Source: Bacteroidales bacterium UBA5433
Lineage (GTDB): Bacteria; Bacteroidota; Bacteroidia; Bacteroidales; UBA932
DNA length: 24,175 nucleotides
NCBI GenBank assembly: GCA_002427525.1
Contig: DIRP01000008.1
Location: 1-24,175, forward strand
Direction: 5' to 3'
The first letter of the stretch is position 1. Each line of letters starts with the position of its first letter. The notes below the pieces were generated by a model that saw only the letters and a program-made list of their open reading frames with translations, did not search any database and was not told the origin of the DNA. Shown here piece by piece: positions 1-8,490 of this stretch. The position numbers were made by a program, and so were the translations under genes.

Positions 1-2225
1 AAATCAAGGGACGGAATGGGACCTGTTTCGTCTTTGTAAAGTTCCAGTTTAAAGAAGAATTCATTAACATTTTCCGGTCTGGGTTGTTCTTCACTCAACG
101 GATCATCTATATATGTGGGAGGTGTGTAACCACTGGGAGTGGAGGCAATTTTTACCAGGGCAGGTTTTACTTTAACAGCAGCATTTGCCTCGGCGCGACT
201 AAAGGACACACCTTTATCCTTATAGGCTACCCATGTCCTGTTGAAGGGGCGGAACATAGCGTATTCCAGACTACCCAGTCCTTCAACTGCATTATAGTAT
301 GCCTTGATGGCATCTTCAATGGGTTTTGTAGAGGCTCCAACCATGTAGCCGTCGTAAGCTGTTTTGTCTAATTTACCAAAGAAGTCGTACAGTACTTGTG
401 TACCAAAGTTTTTGTAGGCGCCGGGGTTAATGGTAATTACAGGACCTCCGTTGGGGCCGTCCAGACCCAGTTCAACGGTTCTGTCTTCAAACATCCAGTA
501 CAGCAACAGCCATACATACCAGTCTTGTTTGGTGATCTGGGTAAGATCTTTCCCTTGTTTGGTATAAACTGTACGCATGATATCACCGTAGGGAACAATT
601 TTGGGATCGTAGGTCCATGCTGTGGCATGTTCCCAGAAAGGAGGATAGCCCTTGTCATGTGTGCCATCCATCAAGCCTTTCAGCTGGGTTACAATGGCAT
701 CTATTTCGGTGGGCAGGTTCAAAAGACCGATGATAGTATTGATAATATCTACAAAAGCCTGTGCATTTCCGTCAAATACAAATTGTGCCAGGGTGGTTGC
801 GTTAAATTCAATACCACCCAAAATTTCGGAAATGGTGGAACTGCCGGGAACTACCACTTTACCTTCCACTATGTATCCGTTCATGTAATCCCGGAACAGC
901 TGTAAGAGGCTGTCAGCGGCTACATACATTTCATCGTAAGTCTTCAGGTGGGCATTGTAGCTTTTCATAGCGGCATCCCATGTATTCCATGCATTTACCC
1001 ATGTGGTGTACAAGGCACCTGTTGCAGGTTGGGCTCCTTCATAATATTTCTGCCAGTTGGCCCAGTTGTCTGTATAAGCCTTAACAGAAGCGGCAGCAGC
1101 ATCTTTCTTGGCTTTAAGGTTTGCATCAATAATTCCGGATCCCTGATCCTGGAATTCTGCACGTGTATCTTCTATGACACGCATATCTCTTTCCATCACA
1201 GCAAACATGGTGATGGGGTAGGCTGCAGACTTCTTCCAGGGATACTTAATGCTGTAATTGCCCTTTACTACGTGAATGTTGATATCGTCACCGCCGTCGG
1301 AAAATACGCCCTTAATGCCTACTGCCTTTGGAGTAGTCAGTGCTGCCAGAGCTTTGTTAAGTTTTGTCATATTGAACCAAGCCAGCTCTTCTTGCAAGGC
1401 AATGTACCTGATTTCCATTTCAGCAATTTCTGCCCGGAATGCGGTAATCATGGCCTGGTAATCGGCAATCATAATATCCAGATCTTCGTGGTAGTTGTTG
1501 TACAATGCATCATAAGCTGCTACAACACCTTCCAGGTACTCTACTTCACAGGTAAGGCGGCGCAGGTTGGCTTCCAGTTGCTGACGGATGTGGGATACAT
1601 CTTCCGGGTATGTTACCTTGGTATACCACAAATACTGAGCTTTAGCATAGTTCAGGTCTACTTGTGCTTCTCCAAGGGCCATAATAACGTCTTGAATCTG
1701 GAAAGTAAGGTTATCCAAAGCGGCTATAAGATCTTGTGCAAGAGTGCCTATGTTGGCCAGTTTCCACTGTTCAAACGCCAGCAAAGCTTCTTCATAGGCC
1801 ACCTGGGATGCAAGCAAATCTGCCTGAAGCTGGGCCATGGTCAATTCCCACGCAGCAATGGCTGCGTCTGTTGCGGCCTGCTTTGCGCGCAGGTCATCTT
1901 CCATTTCTTTAATTTTTATTTCCCAGCCTTCCTTATGGAATTTGGTCAATGCTTTCTGCCATTCCGTTTCTGCCTCTATGGCGGCTGCCTGGGCATCAAT
2001 AATGGCTTTATGAGCCAGCACGATCGTTGCCTGGGCCTGAACCAAGGCAGCATTCGCAGCTTCTACTTGTGCTTTGGCCTGTACAAGAGTGGCCTGAGCA
2101 GTCAGCAAAGTAGCCTTTGCATTACGCATAGCTTCAATGCCCTGGCTCGACTCATTCTGAATACAGCCAACAGCGAGTACACCTAATACTAAAAAGGTTG
2201 CACTCAATTTAAAAAATTTTTTCAT
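1..2225 (-). CDS. Long coiled-coil lipoprotein, 3' end beyond window
   Basis: This minus-strand frame is open without a stop from the ATG at 2225 to the left edge, giving at least 741 residues; the C-terminus is missing. The N-terminus is a lipoprotein signal: lysines at 2, 3 and 6, a hydrophobic stretch, and AVGC with the lipidated cysteine at residue 21. Residues about 30-180 are an alanine- and glutamine-rich helical region reminiscent of the coiled-coil hairpins of membrane-fusion proteins. A second helical stretch covers about 190-310. The rest is rich in Trp and Tyr and matches no family I recognise. It is the last gene of a minus-strand group after the pseudo-M16 and BACON-LRR genes, but it has its own promoter-like site in the 145-bp gap upstream. 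A role as a structural or surface lipoprotein is inference; the reading frame and lipobox are seen directly. Confidence 0.85.
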   Translation of the reverse strand, partial: MKKFFKLSATFLVLGVLAVGCIQNESSQGIEAMRNAKATLLTAQATLVQAKAQVEAANAALVQAQATIVLAHKAIIDAQAAAIEAETEWQKALTKFHKEGWEIKIKEMEDDLRAKQAATDAAIAAWELTMAQLQADLLASQVAYEEALLAFEQWKLANIGTLAQDLIAALDNLTFQIQDVIMALGEAQVDLNYAKAQYLWYTKVTYPEDVSHIRQQLEANLRRLTCEVEYLEGVVAAYDALYNNYHEDLDIMIADYQAMITAFRAEIAEMEIRYIALQEELAWFNMTKLNKALAALTTPKAVGIKGVFSDGGDDINIHVVKGNYSIKYPWKKSAAYPITMFAVMERDMRVIEDTRAEFQDQGSGIIDANLKAKKDAAAASVKAYTDNWANWQKYYEGAQPATGALYTTWVNAWNTWDAAMKSYNAHLKTYDEMYVAADSLLQLFRDYMNGYIVEGKVVVPGSSTISEILGGIEFNATTLAQFVFDGNAQAFVDIINTIIGLLNLPTEIDAIVTQLKGLMDGTHDKGYPPFWEHATAWTYDPKIVPYGDIMRTVYTKQGKDLTQITKQDWYVWLLLYWMFEDRTVELGLDGPNGGPVITINPGAYKNFGTQVLYDFFGKLDKTAYDGYMVGASTKPIEDAIKAYYNAVEGLGSLEYAMFRPFNRTWVAYKDKGVSFSRAEANAAVKVKPALVKIASTPSGYTPPTYIDDPLSEEQPRPENVNEFFFKLELYKDETGPIPSLD

Positions 2226-2302
2226 GCATTAAAAAATTTAAGTTAAACAAAAGTTTATAGTTATTATCAATTGTCAGTTTCCCGTTACGGCATATATAAT
2301 TG

Positions 2303-2333
2303 CAAAGTTAAACGATAATTTGAAACCGCAAAA
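2303..2333 (-). promoter_or_regulatory. Bacteroidota-type promoter of the coiled-coil lipoprotein gene
   Basis: Read on the minus strand, TAACTTTG (2303-2310) fits the TAnnTTTG -7 element and TTTTG (2329-2333) fits the -33 element, 18 nt apart. The predicted start point lies about 70 nt before the ATG at 2225. The gap 2226-2370 holds nothing else clear, and I see no strong terminator for the upstream BACON gene. Confidence 0.55.
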
Positions 2334-2370
2334 TGTTTTTTGTTGAAAACTTGTTGGAAACCCTGCCAAT

Positions 2371-4926
2371 TTAAAAGTCTTCCGACTCCTGAGGCAGGGT
2401 TAGCCCGTTACTTCCTTTTTGCTGTTGTATATTCTTTTCAAAGTCCCATTCCTCAAAATGCGGATGTTTCAAAAGTTCTTTCGGAATTATACCGTTCAAC
2501 AAATTGTTTTTCAATATGAAAACTCGCAAGTTTCCAAGTCCGGTCGCGTATTCTTTAGGTATGTTATGACCTCCCAGCATGAAATTGCCAATATTGCAAT
2601 TTTCCAGATTCAACAATTCCAGGTTGTTCAAATCTTTCCACGACACAGGCAACCAGCCGGTAATGTTGTTGTTGGACAAATCTAGTTTTTCCAGGTAGCT
2701 GAGTGCAGTTAACGGATCTTTTGATGATGCGTCTCCCGGCATTTCGGCCAACGACCCTGCCAGCCGTGCATTGGGAAGGATAAGCTCTTTTACATACCGC
2801 GCACCGTTACGGATGGCTGTTTCCAGTACTACACCGGGCCAGGAGTCCACAGGAAGCTGCATATTCCACAAATAAGCATCTCTCCAGTTCTCCCCTTTCA
2901 TTATCTTGTAGAAACTCACTAACGCCAGGCTGTCCCGTTGGGCAACACGTGCACCGCGCTGGGTCAATTTGAACGATTTGTACACCTGATCTGTTCCGGA
3001 ATTACGTACTTGCAACGAGGCCGTACGGTTGCTTGTAGAAGCAACCGGCAACACGTCAAACGTCCAGGTAGTGGTTCTGTCTTCTACCTTTGCAGATTTT
3101 TGAACAATCCACTGAACATCCAATACATAATCTACTTCAATGTTCGTTTCCACTTCCAGAGTAAAGGTATCCCCCTGGTTGTGCAGAAGAGCCGGGGCGT
3201 TGAGGGTGGCGTTTACAAAAGCATGCTCTGCTGCCTGGCTTACTACAAGAACGGCACGCATTTCACTGTTTGTTGCAGCAAATTCTATCTTGGCAACACG
3301 TGCGCTTGTCTGTCTGTTGGGCTGTACCTTAAAGGAAACACGGGCATTGTTTTCTTCTTTATTTGTAAGGGTAACGTCTTCTACCCATGTGGGATAAGAA
3401 AAAATACTCCACGGTACGTTTGCCTGCACAGAAACCTCATAAGCTCCTCCGTCGGCAGAAACCTGCAGTGTGTCTGTTTGCGGAGTAATATGCGGTTGTG
3501 CCGCTGCTTGTTTTATTATACGGGATACCCTAAGCGGAGTTTCTTCCCCATCGTCTGTAACGACCAGTATCACGGCATTACGTGGTTCCGTTGCCCTGTT
3601 TGGTTCTGCCTGCAATTTCAGAACAGTTGTATCCGGGGCTTTTGTTGTGACTTGTGTGAGCCAGCCTTCCGTTATGTAGACCTTCCAGGGAACATTGGAA
3701 ACAACAGGTATTTCCAACACCCCTCCTGCGGCATTTGCTACAGGCATGCTTGCCTGTGGGGGCAATTCCAGCCGACGTTCTCCGGCTTGTTGTTCAACAA
3801 CAAGTGTTTTGCGGTAAGTCCCGCCTTTTTCCACAATGTCCAGCGTTGTAGATCTGGGCTGTACACTACCGTTCTCCTCAATAGCAATACGCAAGGTGCC
3901 GTTTTGCTCTTTGACGCTTTGTATCCAGGCAGCCGTACCCGACAAATCCGTCTGCCAGGTAAAATTGGCCTGTACCACTATGGTGTAACTTCCGCCTGCT
4001 GCCGGAACATCCTCCAGAGCAGAAGGAATAAACGTTGCCTGTGGTTCTGCCCCCTGTTGTGTTACAGTGACAACAGCCTGCCCCAGTTCCGGATACCCGG
4101 GAGCAAAAATAACAACCGACCCTTCTCTTGATTCCACGCGGGGATTGGAGTCAACGGCAAATGTACAATCACGGGGCTCCATAAGCTTTGTCCCGGTAAG
4201 GGTTATCCAGGGAGTTTCTGTAACGGCTTTCCACTCAATATTAGATACCACCGTTACTTTATACGTCCCACCTGCCGCTGCTGCCGTTACCGTTTGTGTT
4301 TCCAGTTTTATACCGGCTGCCTCGCCATCCTGTGTGATTTGAAGAACAGCGGACAACGAACCATCTGCCTGCTTAAAGAGAACTGTTCCCCTCCGTCCTT
4401 CCAACGACGTGTTAGGTTCTACAGAAAATACGTAGCGTGTTGTTGCAACGGTCCGGGTTTCTTTAAAGGAAATCCATGATGCTTCCGGAATAACCTGCAA
4501 TTCCACATTGGTGGTCACCCCCACAGAGACAGTGTCTCCGGCCGCCTGTACTGCTTTTTGTGTAGCGTCAAGCGTTAACACAGGAATTTCTCCTTCCTGT
4601 ACAACGGTAATTTCCCGGCTGGCCTTTTCACCGGATATAGTAAAAGAAGCCTGCCGTGATATAAGCTTTGTATTGGGAGCTGCCGTAACTGTTACCACGC
4701 GATCACCATAACCCCTCATGGGGTTGACCGTAACCCAGGTATCTGATATTTCAATGGTCCAAAGAAAATTGGAGGAAATGGAGAATTCGCTTGATTCTCC
4801 TGTTGCCGAAAAATCTATTTTAGTGTACGGAGTAACCAAAACCTCATCGCTTCCGGGCTTTATACATGCACTCAACAAGAGGGCAATTGCCGGAAGGGTT
4901 ATCCGTATAAACGTATTGCGTAGCAT
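2371..4926 (-). CDS. Lipoprotein with seven BACON domains and C-terminal LRRs
   Basis: The protein is about 851 residues from the ATG at 4926; the frame also runs 13 codons upstream to a TTG at 4965, but the ATG puts the signal peptide at the N-terminus. The lipobox is LSAC with Cys21. Seven tandem Ig-like repeats of 83-92 residues follow, at about 30-112, 113-202, 203-293, 294-382, 383-474, 475-566 and 567-658. They carry BACON hallmarks: an AAGG/AxGG turn, an N-x-x-W core, a W-[IVL] strand, a PN-x-x-x-x-R motif and a closing V-x-Q. Residues about 659-850 hold an LRR N-cap-like segment (FYKIMKGENWRDAY) and several leucine-rich repeats (LEKLDLSNNNITGWLP and similar). BACON domains occur in Bacteroidota surface proteins that bind glycans or act as spacers. 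Here the repeats probably form a stalk presenting the LRR cap. The gene starts 40 bp after the pseudo-M16 stop, so cotranscription is likely. The ligand is unknown. Confidence 0.9.
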   Translation of the reverse strand: MLRNTFIRITLPAIALLLSACIKPGSDEVLVTPYTKIDFSATGESSEFSISSNFLWTIEISDTWVTVNPMRGYGDRVVTVTAAPNTKLISRQASFTISGEKASREITVVQEGEIPVLTLDATQKAVQAAGDTVSVGVTTNVELQVIPEASWISFKETRTVATTRYVFSVEPNTSLEGRRGTVLFKQADGSLSAVLQITQDGEAAGIKLETQTVTAAAAGGTYKVTVVSNIEWKAVTETPWITLTGTKLMEPRDCTFAVDSNPRVESREGSVVIFAPGYPELGQAVVTVTQQGAEPQATFIPSALEDVPAAGGSYTIVVQANFTWQTDLSGTAAWIQSVKEQNGTLRIAIEENGSVQPRSTTLDIVEKGGTYRKTLVVEQQAGERRLELPPQASMPVANAAGGVLEIPVVSNVPWKVYITEGWLTQVTTKAPDTTVLKLQAEPNRATEPRNAVILVVTDDGEETPLRVSRIIKQAAAQPHITPQTDTLQVSADGGAYEVSVQANVPWSIFSYPTWVEDVTLTNKEENNARVSFKVQPNRQTSARVAKIEFAATNSEMRAVLVVSQAAEHAFVNATLNAPALLHNQGDTFTLEVETNIEVDYVLDVQWIVQKSAKVEDRTTTWTFDVLPVASTSNRTASLQVRNSGTDQVYKSFKLTQRGARVAQRDSLALVSFYKIMKGENWRDAYLWNMQLPVDSWPGVVLETAIRNGARYVKELILPNARLAGSLAEMPGDASSKDPLTALSYLEKLDLSNNNITGWLPVSWKDLNNLELLNLENCNIGNFMLGGHNIPKEYATGLGNLRVFILKNNLLNGIIPKELLKHPHFEEWDFEKNIQQQKGSNGLTLPQESEDF

Positions 4927-4966
4927 AAGTTTCTTCTTTTGCAAAGTCTGCGTAAGGGGGTGCAAG

Positions 4967-7438
4967 TTACGGATTTTTTACATAAGACGTACCTTGTCTT
5001 TCATTTGTTGCACCTGAAAGTACAACTGCTGCCGTATTGCCGTACTCCATAATCTGTCGTACAAAGTCTCGGACAATGGCTGTATCTGTTTGCAACAACG
5101 TGTTATTATACCCTGTTACAAAGTCCCTCCCGCTGCGGCTGTACAGTACCAACATGTGGCAATGCCACGCTGCATCCAACATGTTTGTCCGGTGCTCTAC
5201 CAGCAGGGAGTGGCGTGCTTTTTCCAGCTCTTCCCGGGTAGGACCAAAAGCAGCCAAATTAGCCAGGGTTTGTTCCAACCGATGCTGGTTGTATGCCATA
5301 TCACGGGCATCTGAATAAAAACCGGTATAGAGAAAATAATGTCCTCTGGGATAATATTCCAAGGAAGATTGTACCCAAACAGCACCGTCTGTACTCTGCT
5401 CTACCAACCTTTCCAATACCTGCAGCAACACATACTGCTCCAGGGTATAGGGGCAGGGACCGGAATATACGCGCGCTGCTTTGCTTTCTCCGGCGGGGTT
5501 AGGAAAGGAAATGGTATGTTCGTGTACCCCCCTGCGTATTCCTTCTTCTTCCGGAACCGGCAAACGCGTATGCGTTTCCCGGTTGGGCATACCTGCCAGG
5601 AACAACCCTGCCCATTGATACAGCGAATCCCGGGAAACATCACCCGTGCACACAAAATCAAACCCTTTTGGAACGGCTGCTGTTTGCAAAGGCTGTTTTT
5701 CAAAAAGCATTACACGCAGGCTGTCCAGCAAAATGTTGCGGGACAGGTTACGGGCAGACTGTATGTGCTGTTCTCTCTCCCGCCATATTTCTTTCATACA
5801 GGACGGTTCTTCCAGCAATTGTTTTGTTTGCAAAGCTGCATCCTGTAAAAAAACACGTAACGAATCCGAGGTGGTCGCCCGGTAGAGCAACATACCCTGA
5901 GAAGTAAATTTCCAGAACAACGGCCCGTCGTGTTTCCGAAATTCTTCCTGAGGAACAAAAGGCATTAACACCTCCGGTTCCCTTTCTACTGCGGCAAAAC
6001 ACACCCGACCACGCTGCAACGTATCCGGTCTGACGTACAGCAAAGACCCCCCGGAAAGTTGCCATACAGACACCCCGTCGTGAGCCACAGGAACAGAGCG
6101 CACTATTTCTCCGTAGCATACCGTATCTGCCTGACCGGTTGGCAGTACCGGCAGAAAAGGTACTGCCGGCCTATGTGCCAGGGCTCCGTACAAAGAATGC
6201 AGACTGTCCGCATCTATCACGGGAACAACCTGGCTGCGCTGCAAACTGTCCAGCTGCAACCGCAGGTCAATATCCAGTATCCTTTCCGAGAGCTCCATAA
6301 GGCGTGCTTCTTCAAAAGGAAAAGATATTCCGGCAAGCTCCTGTTCCAGAAGAACCCTCTCTTTCTGCAGGGCAGACGGCAGGTATTGTACCGATGTCAT
6401 AAGGCTGTCTGCTGCACTTGTGGCTGCATAAAGCCGGATGGACGGATTAGCAGAAAGCAATACGCCCCTTATATATTGGTTAACATGGTTTAAGGTAACA
6501 AAAGACACCATCTGGCTCACAAACTTGTACCGCCAGGCAGGCTGTGCAACAGGTTTCCCTTCAAAAAAATGGTATATGCACTCCTGCTCAAAAAAACGGT
6601 TGGTATGTGCATTTCTGTTTTGGTAACGCCACGTTTCCCTTTGCAAGTAATCTTTTCGTGCCAAATCGTACATTTCTTGTGAAATGCCGCTGCGTGCCAG
6701 CCGTACACATTCCTGAGCCAAAGCTCCAAAAGCACCAGCCAGGCTGTCCGGATGCGCCCGGGTTTCCCATACCATATCTGTACCGGCGTATGCCCGGGCC
6801 GGATATTCCAACGGCACCGACGCTGCATACTGCACAACATGTCTTAGGAAATCCATAACAAAATATTCGCTCCCCGCACGCAACTCTCTGGATAGTACCG
6901 GCAGGGGAAAGGCTATCTCCACACGTGGATACCCGTCCTGCAAAACAGGTGGCAGCGGTTTAGCAGAAAACGCTTTAGTTGCAAAAGCCGAGTCTGTCCC
7001 ATGCGGAACCTCCTGTGCCTGCATTACATCCGCTGTAGCCGGCAAAGTCCCCAACCGGCTGTGAATCAAAAACTCAGCCGTATCGGCATCAAACGCACCT
7101 GCCAAAATGACCCCCATCAGATGCGGTCTGTATTGTTTGGGAGCCGTTATAAGTTGTTCCCTAAGCGTTTTTTCTATCTGGTCAATCCCTTTATATAGAT
7201 GCTCCGGTTCAATAAGTACCTGCCGGTAAAAGGGTTCCCTTACCGGTTTTTGAACAAGGGTAAACTGCATGTATCCTTTGGGCAGATTGTTAACCTGTAT
7301 ATAATAAGTAAGCCCATTGGGCAGCCGACCTGTTCTGAACCGACCGTCCTGTGGCACGGCCGAAAATCCCCATGCAGGACAGGCAGCTGCCATTCCTGCA
7401 AGAAGAAGCAATCCCGTTAACAGATTACGCCATTTCAT
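4967..7438 (-). CDS. M16 (insulinase/pitrilysin) family protein lacking the catalytic motif
   Basis: The protein has 823 residues from the ATG at 7438; the longer frame starts at a TTG two codons upstream. It has a hydrophobic signal peptide (MKWRNLLTGLLLLAGMAAA). Near residues 35-50 lies the M16 entry motif GRLPNGLTYYIQVNN. In active M16 enzymes the zinc site HxxEH follows within about 50 residues. Here the segment from about 60 to 105 is short and unrelated, and the sequence rejoins the family at about 110-136 (MGVILAGAFDADTAEFLIHS). I find no HxxEH anywhere. Later parts keep M16-type features, including FVCTGDVSRDSL and the C-terminal helices with AAVVLSGATNE. It is probably a catalytically dead M16 fold acting as a periplasmic or surface partner. 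It is first in a group with the BACON-LRR lipoprotein and is transcribed from the divergent promoter at 7466-7493. Confidence 0.75.
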   Translation of the reverse strand: MKWRNLLTGLLLLAGMAAACPAWGFSAVPQDGRFRTGRLPNGLTYYIQVNNLPKGYMQFTLVQKPVREPFYRQVLIEPEHLYKGIDQIEKTLREQLITAPKQYRPHLMGVILAGAFDADTAEFLIHSRLGTLPATADVMQAQEVPHGTDSAFATKAFSAKPLPPVLQDGYPRVEIAFPLPVLSRELRAGSEYFVMDFLRHVVQYAASVPLEYPARAYAGTDMVWETRAHPDSLAGAFGALAQECVRLARSGISQEMYDLARKDYLQRETWRYQNRNAHTNRFFEQECIYHFFEGKPVAQPAWRYKFVSQMVSFVTLNHVNQYIRGVLLSANPSIRLYAATSAADSLMTSVQYLPSALQKERVLLEQELAGISFPFEEARLMELSERILDIDLRLQLDSLQRSQVVPVIDADSLHSLYGALAHRPAVPFLPVLPTGQADTVCYGEIVRSVPVAHDGVSVWQLSGGSLLYVRPDTLQRGRVCFAAVEREPEVLMPFVPQEEFRKHDGPLFWKFTSQGMLLYRATTSDSLRVFLQDAALQTKQLLEEPSCMKEIWREREQHIQSARNLSRNILLDSLRVMLFEKQPLQTAAVPKGFDFVCTGDVSRDSLYQWAGLFLAGMPNRETHTRLPVPEEEGIRRGVHEHTISFPNPAGESKAARVYSGPCPYTLEQYVLLQVLERLVEQSTDGAVWVQSSLEYYPRGHYFLYTGFYSDARDMAYNQHRLEQTLANLAAFGPTREELEKARHSLLVEHRTNMLDAAWHCHMLVLYSRSGRDFVTGYNNTLLQTDTAIVRDFVRQIMEYGNTAAVVLSGATNERQGTSYVKNP

Positions 7439-7465
7439 ATACAAAATTTATAGTTCGTTCAATTG

Positions 7466-7493
7466 CAAAGGTATAAAAAAAGCTATACCTTTG
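7466..7493. promoter_or_regulatory. Symmetrical divergent promoter between pseudo-M16 and TPR genes
   Basis: A perfect 10-bp inverted repeat, CAAAGGTATA (7466-7475) and TATACCTTTG (7484-7493), has an 8-nt spacer. Each arm contains TAccTTTG, a fit to the Bacteroidota -7 element, one facing each gene. The leaders would be about 20 nt (minus, ATG 7438) and about 43 nt (plus, ATG 7543). No TTTG -33 box is at the usual distance on either side. The repeat could also be a dimeric operator. Confidence 0.5.
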
Positions 7494-7542
7494 TCGACTT
7501 AAGAAACAGCTAATTATAACTCTGAAAAATTTAGTAAGAAAA

Positions 7543-8490
7543 ATGAAAAGAGCCAAGATTTTATTTACCACCCTGCTTGTAGTTGCCTGTACAGGTTTCT
7601 TGCAGGCACAAGAACTTAATGATGCCATTGAGGCGTACAACCTGGGAGCAACAGCCGCACAAGAAGGTAATTATGTCACTGCCATTGAACACCTGAACCG
7701 AGCCCTTGACCTGGGCAGTGCTTTGGGTGAAGAGGGATTGTCAGTAGTGACTGATTGCAAAAGTCTGATTCCCCAATTGTATTTACGTCAAGGCAAAGAA
7801 CTTGCTGCCGGCGGACAAGGTCCGGAAGCCCTCCCGTTTCTGGACAAAGCAATAGAAACTGCCTATGCCTATGGTTTGGATGGTATTCCTGAAGAAGCAA
7901 ACGATCTGAAATCAAAAGTGTTTTATATTATAGCCAACGAAGCTTTTGGAAGCAAAGATTTTGGCGCAGCCATTGAAAGTTTCCAAAAAGTGCTGGAGCT
8001 GGATCCCTCTAACGGGATTGCTTACCTGCGCCTGGGACAGGCTTCTGCCAACAGCGGAAAGGAAGAAGAAGCTATAATTGCCCTTGAAAAAGCAGCAGAG
8101 CTGGGACAGGGAGCCAATGCCAACAGGCTTCTGGCTTCTATTTACCTTAAGCAGGCTGTAGCAGCCCAGAAAGGAAAAGAGTGGGAGCAAGTATTTGATG
8201 CAGCCCAAAAAGCAACCATATATGCAGACAACGTGCAGTCCAACAAATTGCTGGGACTGGCTGCCATGGAGCTGAAACGTTTTCCCGAAGCCCTGGAGGC
8301 GTGGGAAAAAGTAATGAATGCAGACCCCGGCGCCAAAGACATCAACACCACGTATTACCGTCTGGCCGTTGTGTATGAAGGCTTGGGAAATAAAGCAAAC
8401 GCTTGCTCCTATTACAAGAAAATACAAAATGACCCCAATTTTAAATCCATTGCGGAATACAAGATCAAAACAGAACTTAAGTGCGACTAG
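7543..8490 (+). CDS. Exported tetratricopeptide-repeat protein
   Basis: This 315-residue protein starts with a signal sequence (MKRAKILFTTLLVVACTGFLQAQ). Either signal peptidase I cuts after LQAQ at residue 23, or VVAC at residues 13-16 is read as a lipobox. The remainder is built of TPR helices: about 26-60 (AIEAYNLGATAAQEGNYVTA), 127-162 (AIESFQKVLELDPSNGIAYL), 163-190, 231-265 (PEALEAWEKVMNADP) and 270-300. TPRs bind partner proteins; no enzymatic motif is visible. It is first in the cluster with holB, ricT, gldH and trmB, and its stop lies inside the start of holB (10-nt overlap), suggesting translational coupling. Its function is unknown; an envelope scaffold is plausible. Confidence 0.88.
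   Translation: MKRAKILFTTLLVVACTGFLQAQELNDAIEAYNLGATAAQEGNYVTAIEHLNRALDLGSALGEEGLSVVTDCKSLIPQLYLRQGKELAAGGQGPEALPFLDKAIETAYAYGLDGIPEEANDLKSKVFYIIANEAFGSKDFGAAIESFQKVLELDPSNGIAYLRLGQASANSGKEEEAIIALEKAAELGQGANANRLLASIYLKQAVAAQKGKEWEQVFDAAQKATIYADNVQSNKLLGLAAMELKRFPEALEAWEKVMNADPGAKDINTTYYRLAVVYEGLGNKANACSYYKKIQNDPNFKSIAEYKIKTELKCD

Noticed and set aside
948..2186. Plus-strand frame of 412 codons
   Set aside because: It lies entirely opposite the coiled-coil lipoprotein, which has a lipobox and helical heptads; the plus frame gives Cys-rich, unstructured sequence.
2938..4131. Plus-strand frame of 397 codons
   Set aside because: It is the complement of the BACON repeats, which are clearly real; the frame has no recognisable domain.
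7543..7590. Lipobox VVAC in the TPR protein
   Set aside because: Not rejected outright, but LQAQ at residues 20-23 is an equally good signal peptidase I site and the hydrophobic core before the Cys is short, so I did not call it a lipoprotein.
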